64,000 bases of DNA from Dendrophyllia cribrosa (Eukaryota; Cnidaria; Anthozoa; Scleractinia; Dendrophylliidae). The stretch is from positions 47,705,252 through 47,769,251 of the forward strand of contig JAJLRJ010000002.1 in the NCBI GenBank assembly GCA_024195265.1, read 5' to 3'. A program made the position numbers and the translations under genes. Below the pieces are notes generated by a model that was not told the origin of the DNA, did no database searches, and worked only from the letters and a program-made list of their open reading frames with translations. This document shows, piece after piece, positions 61,016 through 64,000 of this stretch. How positions within the stretch are numbered: the stretch's first letter is position 1; every line of letters begins with the position of its first letter.

Positions 61016-61150
61016 GCTGGTAATAAACATGATTTTCTACGGAGTCCTGCTGTATATTCCAGGTCTGGCTGGTAATCTCTACCTGAATGTGTTCTTGATG
61101 TTTGTCACTGACTTGCTGCTCATTCCCATCTCCTGGATTGTCTTCAAACA
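61016..61150 (+). CDS. Paralogue exon 5
   Basis: 135 bp after TTCGCCAG, encoding LVINMIFYGVLLYIPGLAGN, LYLNVFLMFVTDLLLIPISW and IVFK plus CA of a split His codon, before GTACGT. Hydrophobic throughout, as expected for TM7-8. Confidence 0.85.
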
Positions 61151-61809
61151 GTACGTATTCGTTATATAGGCTCTGAGGTGAAGCTTAATTAGCCAATTCC
61201 CAGTTCTTTGATAACATTTTGCCTATTTGGCTAGTCTGCATCCGGAGGTTAGAGGCGAAGCCGCAAAACAGCGAGTTTGCATGTCCTTTCGCTCTCATCG
61301 TTCACCCCTGCGAGTAGCATAGTTGGGGCCCATAAAGGCATATTTTTGTAAGCATAACGAAATTTGTCGGGGTGGTTGTTTCTTGCTAGAAGACGATCGA
61401 CGCCTTGATGTTACTATATTATAGGCGACATGGTAACTAAGCAACAAATGACGTCACAAATAGCATGTACGCCGTCATGGCCGCTAGGTAGGACGTTACG
61501 GTAACATATTGGCTGCTAGGGACATTCGTGGTAGTTACACGAATGTCCCCTAAAGGTCCCCCATTAACTACTCATGACAGATCGCCTAGCTACGCAGACT
61601 ACCATTTGAAATTCGGCCGTTTCTCAGTTATAATAACCATTCTTAATCCATATAGATCCTATTACCAGTAAATATCTACATTAACAATTAGGATTGGCTG
61701 TTGAGATAAACTAAAAAGATGATATGTCTGCCAAAAACAGCCAACGAAAAATATAGTAATCCAGAAGTAGTCTGTATCAATCATTTATTACACTGTCTTT
61801 CCATTCCAG

Positions 61810-61889
61810 TTTTGGCCGCCGTGTCCCACACTGTCTGTTTATGCTGATCAGCGGTGTCTCTTGTCTGCTTGCGGTTGCCGTTCCTGAAG
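61810..61889 (+). CDS. Paralogue exon 6
   Basis: 80 bp after CCATTCCAG. It completes His and encodes FGRRVPHCLFMLISGVSCLL, then AVAVPE plus G, before GTTGGT. Phase agrees with the neighbouring exons. Confidence 0.82.
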
Positions 61890-62267
61890 GTTGGTGCATG
61901 CGAAATAAATGTTACATATGCAACACACAGTGCAGCTTTGAAGCTAGTAATGCTAATATAAACTATTAGTCAAAGAGCTGTTTTTAGTTGAGTGTCGAAA
62001 GTAATCTTGGGATATGATTGCTTTGGTTTTACACAGCTACGCTTTGTGATTGGCTGAAAAATCTCGCGCCACTTTCTCAACTAATCAGAAGCAGAACCAA
62101 AACCAATTGCAATTGTGACTTGTTGGCAATCGTTTTCCCGCGCTTTGAGGCGGCGACATGTATGGCTTCCAGTTCTGATTGGCTCATCCGTTTGTCTGTG
62201 CTCTTGTGATTGGCCAAAGTAATTACCCGTAGAGATCCGAATGTAGCGGCCCCCGTTACTTTCGGAA

Positions 62268-62504
62268 TAGACCATTTTACAGTTGTCTTCTTAGTGTCCT
62301 GCCCTTTGAGTGGAAGCGAAGCTGAAGTTAACCTTGTTATGATACAGAACTTGGAGCTTTTCAGATGTTAATTTAGCTAGTTAGCATGAGAAAAGCATTA
62401 TTAACATATGAATGGTAGAAAGGTTTGTATCAAAGCAAAGTCACCTCCAGCCTCGCTTCCACTCGAAGGCAAGGTCACCAAGCACACAACTGTAAAATGG
62501 ACTA
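62268..62504. mobile_element. MITE present only in the right arm (237 bp)
   Basis: TAGACCATTTTACAGTTGTC and its near complement (ACAACTGTAAAATGGACTA). Inner arms contain CTTTGAGTGGAAGCGAAGCT and its mirror. The left arm lacks it near 1770 (ACTTATTCCGAAAG). Confidence 0.75.
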
Positions 62505-62775
62505 TTAGCAGGCATAAAGGGGCCGCAACATCCAGGTAGCCGCTACTGTCGGGTAGTCGTTAGTTTGGTAATAGTTCCATGATATCTTTCTCATTGATTT
62601 TTCAGCATTCCACGACATTCTTGTACAATTATACATACACTTAGCTATTCCATATGCATGGGACGTCACTATGTTATTTTCGATTAAACCGTTACTTTCG
62701 GGTGGACCGTTGCTTTCGGAAATTATTAGAAAGGTCCGAAAATTAACGTTAATTTCGTGTAGCCGTTTCTTTCGT

Positions 62776-62816
<41 letters not shown>
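62776..62816. repeat. 41-base poly-G tract
   Basis: Uninterrupted G. The matching site in the left arm (about 1461-1468) is only GCCCCCACC on the other strand, so the tract expanded after the duplication. Confidence 0.95.
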
Positions 62817-63148
62817 CTACTCTCCGAACTCTAAGGTACTTTGGTTTTGGTTTTAGGACGCTTAATTAAAAACAACTCCAAAAGTATACAAATATAATTC
62901 AAATACTGAGCTGAGTATTTGAGGTACATCAGTTACTGTTCTATATTCCTTCTCGAAAATGCACCCACCCACTTCCCTCGACCTCAAGGTTTATTTGGTA
63001 TTCTTTCCTTTTAAAGAGTAGCTGGATTGGGCTGTGCAATTTTTGTTGGGTACAATATGTTACTCGACTCTTGAGTAAAAGTGACCAATTATGAAGGTCC
63101 CGCTAAGGTACGAAATTTCAATTTGCTTTTATCGTATCTCATGAACAG

Positions 63149-63257
63149 ATCTCAAAGGTTTTATAACAGCATTGGCGCTTATTGGGCGATTTTTTGCAGC
63201 ATCTTCATTTGCCAACATCTACTTATACAGCTCTGAGCTGTATCCGACGACTTTAAG
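63149..63257 (+). CDS. Paralogue exon 7
   Basis: 109 bp after CATGAACAG, encoding DLKGFITALALIGRFF then AASSFANIYLYSSELYPTTL plus AG of Arg, before GTAAAT. Confidence 0.85.
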
Positions 63258-63359
63258 GTAAATAGGTAAAGTATAAAGGTAATAAAAGCACACCTGAGTA
63301 AAAATACGATGAATTCTGTTAACGTTTCACAAGGAAAATCGGATACATTGCAAAACGAC

Positions 63360-64000
63360 TGATTTCTGACAAGTCAGGAAAGTTCAAGATTTCATCCACA
63401 GTCGTAGACGTTAGAGCCAACTTGTTCAGCTTAATAAACACACCACAGGAAAGGGCCTGCTCAGTAGCTTTCATTTGAATGGTCACACTGTAAAATTTCA
63501 TCCACAGAATCAAAAGTTAGAACCACCTTGTACAGCATAATAAACAGCACCGCAGGGAAGTACTGCTTAGTAGGTTTCATTTGAATGGTCACACTGTAGA
63601 ATTTCATCCACAGAATCAAAAGTTAGAACCAGCTTGTACAGCATAATGAACAGCACCACAGGAAAGAACTGCTCAATAGCTTTCATTTGAATGGTCACAC
63701 TTTGGGATTTCATCCACATAATCAAAGGTTAGAACCACCTTGTACGGCGTAATGAAGAGAACCACCATCCTTTCAAAAGACACTTTAGGATTTCATCACT
63801 CAAAGTCAAAACTACCCTGTGCAACACAAGAAACAATACCACACGAAACACAAGTAGTTGCCTTAGTTTGAATGGCCACACTTTATGTTTTTTTTTTTTT
63901 CACTCAAAGTTGAAGTTACTTTGGACAGCGTAGCATATGAAGCTTAAGGGACCTTAAGGTAGTGCGCAATAGGTTTCTTTTGGATGGTCACACATTGGGA
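63360..64000. repeat. Tandem array, inverted partner of the 225-960 array
   Basis: Units carry TTTCATTTGAATGGTCACAC and AATTTCATCCACAGAATCAA at about 115 bp spacing, the reverse complement of the left-edge array. It runs off the window. Confidence 0.85.

Larger units (their letters stand above)
50807..63257 (+). pseudogene. Inverted, 5'-truncated SLC22 paralogue (exons 4-7 seen)
   Basis: A second SLC22 copy in opposite orientation: exon 4 at 50807-51046 (VFPESLRWLVTQ), exon 5 at 61016-61150 (LVINMIFYGVLLYIPGLAGN), exon 6 at 61810-61889 (HFGRRVPHCLFMLISG) and exon 7 at 63149-63257 (YLYSSELYPTTLR). Lengths are identical to the minus copy (240, 135, 80, 109 bp), splice sites are intact and there is no stop. 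Exon 8 would fall just beyond the right edge. No exon 1-3 match was recognised upstream, where recognisable homology stops near 50670 in intron 3. It is therefore either a 5'-truncated pseudogene or a gene using new upstream exons. The visible codons look constrained, so recent function, or a young duplication, is possible. Confidence 0.75.
61000..64000. repeat. Right arm of the inverted duplication
   Basis: Reverse complement of 1-5650 with indels. It lacks the 2.5 kb present at 2628-5130 and the palindromic MITE at 5282-5477. It gains a MITE at 62268-62504 and a 41-base G tract. Confidence 0.88.

Noticed and set aside
62999..63080. Extra SLC22 exon (AGLGCAIFVGYN frame) between exons 6 and 7
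   Set aside because: It would end in a stop, and exons 6 and 7 already join in phase without it.
1..64000. Whole-window inverted duplication as a pure assembly artefact
   Set aside because: Arms differ by many substitutions, private MITEs and a 2.5 kb indel, so they are not a mirrored copy of one sequence. Haplotype misjoining cannot be fully excluded without reads.

Overview
The window looks like nuclear DNA of an anthozoan cnidarian, most likely a stony coral. It is AT-rich and intron-rich. It is packed with Penelope-like elements, short inverted-repeat transposons (MITEs), tRNA-derived SINEs, (TA)n microsatellites and long G/C homopolymers. It carries one recognisable multi-exon host gene. 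No bacterial-style operon, rRNA or intact tRNA gene was seen. The taxonomic call is an inference from gene structure and repeat content.

The host gene is an SLC22-type organic ion transporter (major facilitator superfamily). Eight consecutive coding exons lie on the minus strand (21727 down to 41). All join in phase and are free of stops, giving 446 residues from the initiator ATG through the NMALG region; the last exon(s) lie off the left edge. A second copy of exons 4 to 7, with its introns, lies inverted on the plus strand (50807 to 63257). Its matching intron array runs to the right edge. The copies are clearly diverged (7 differences in about 80 residues of exon 4). The right copy has no recognisable exons 1 to 3 anywhere in 21.7 to 50.8 kb, so it is a 5'-truncated inverted paralogue. 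Comparing the arms gives pre-insertion sites for several MITEs.

Layout: 1-5.65 kb, left arm with exons 5-8. 5.65-16.4 kb, large intron 4 holding a SINE, a repeat here called R1, a palindrome with two hammerhead ribozymes, a non-LTR fragment, two Penelope-like elements (one a 2.2 kb palindrome), a foldback MITE and a broken two-exon gene fragment. 16.4-21.7 kb, exons 4-1. 21.7-33 kb, a direct segmental duplication; one copy is interrupted by a 2.8 kb head-to-tail pair of elements with minisatellite filling. 33-36.1 kb, a decayed PIF/Harbinger (ISL2EU-like) transposon with THAP-transposase and SWIM/YqaJ genes facing each other. 36.4-55 kb, a purine minisatellite, five R1 copies, retroelement GIY-YIG remnants, nested foldbacks and a RAG1 N-terminus-like fragment with a retroposed insert beside it. 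50.7-64 kb, the right arm, its intron carrying a Penelope-like element split by a 3.1 kb insertion.

Recurring themes: (i) at least four Penelope-like loci are inverted on themselves and lie in or beside (TA)n tracts; (ii) their termini carry hammerhead-type CTGANGA...GAAA cores, one of them forming a complete canonical ribozyme; (iii) two MITE families sit at TTAA targets and spread GCCGCCATCTTGG motifs that match the metazoan YY1 site; (iv) R1 is an unnamed multi-copy element of about 1.2-1.3 kb with shared ends and variable interiors.
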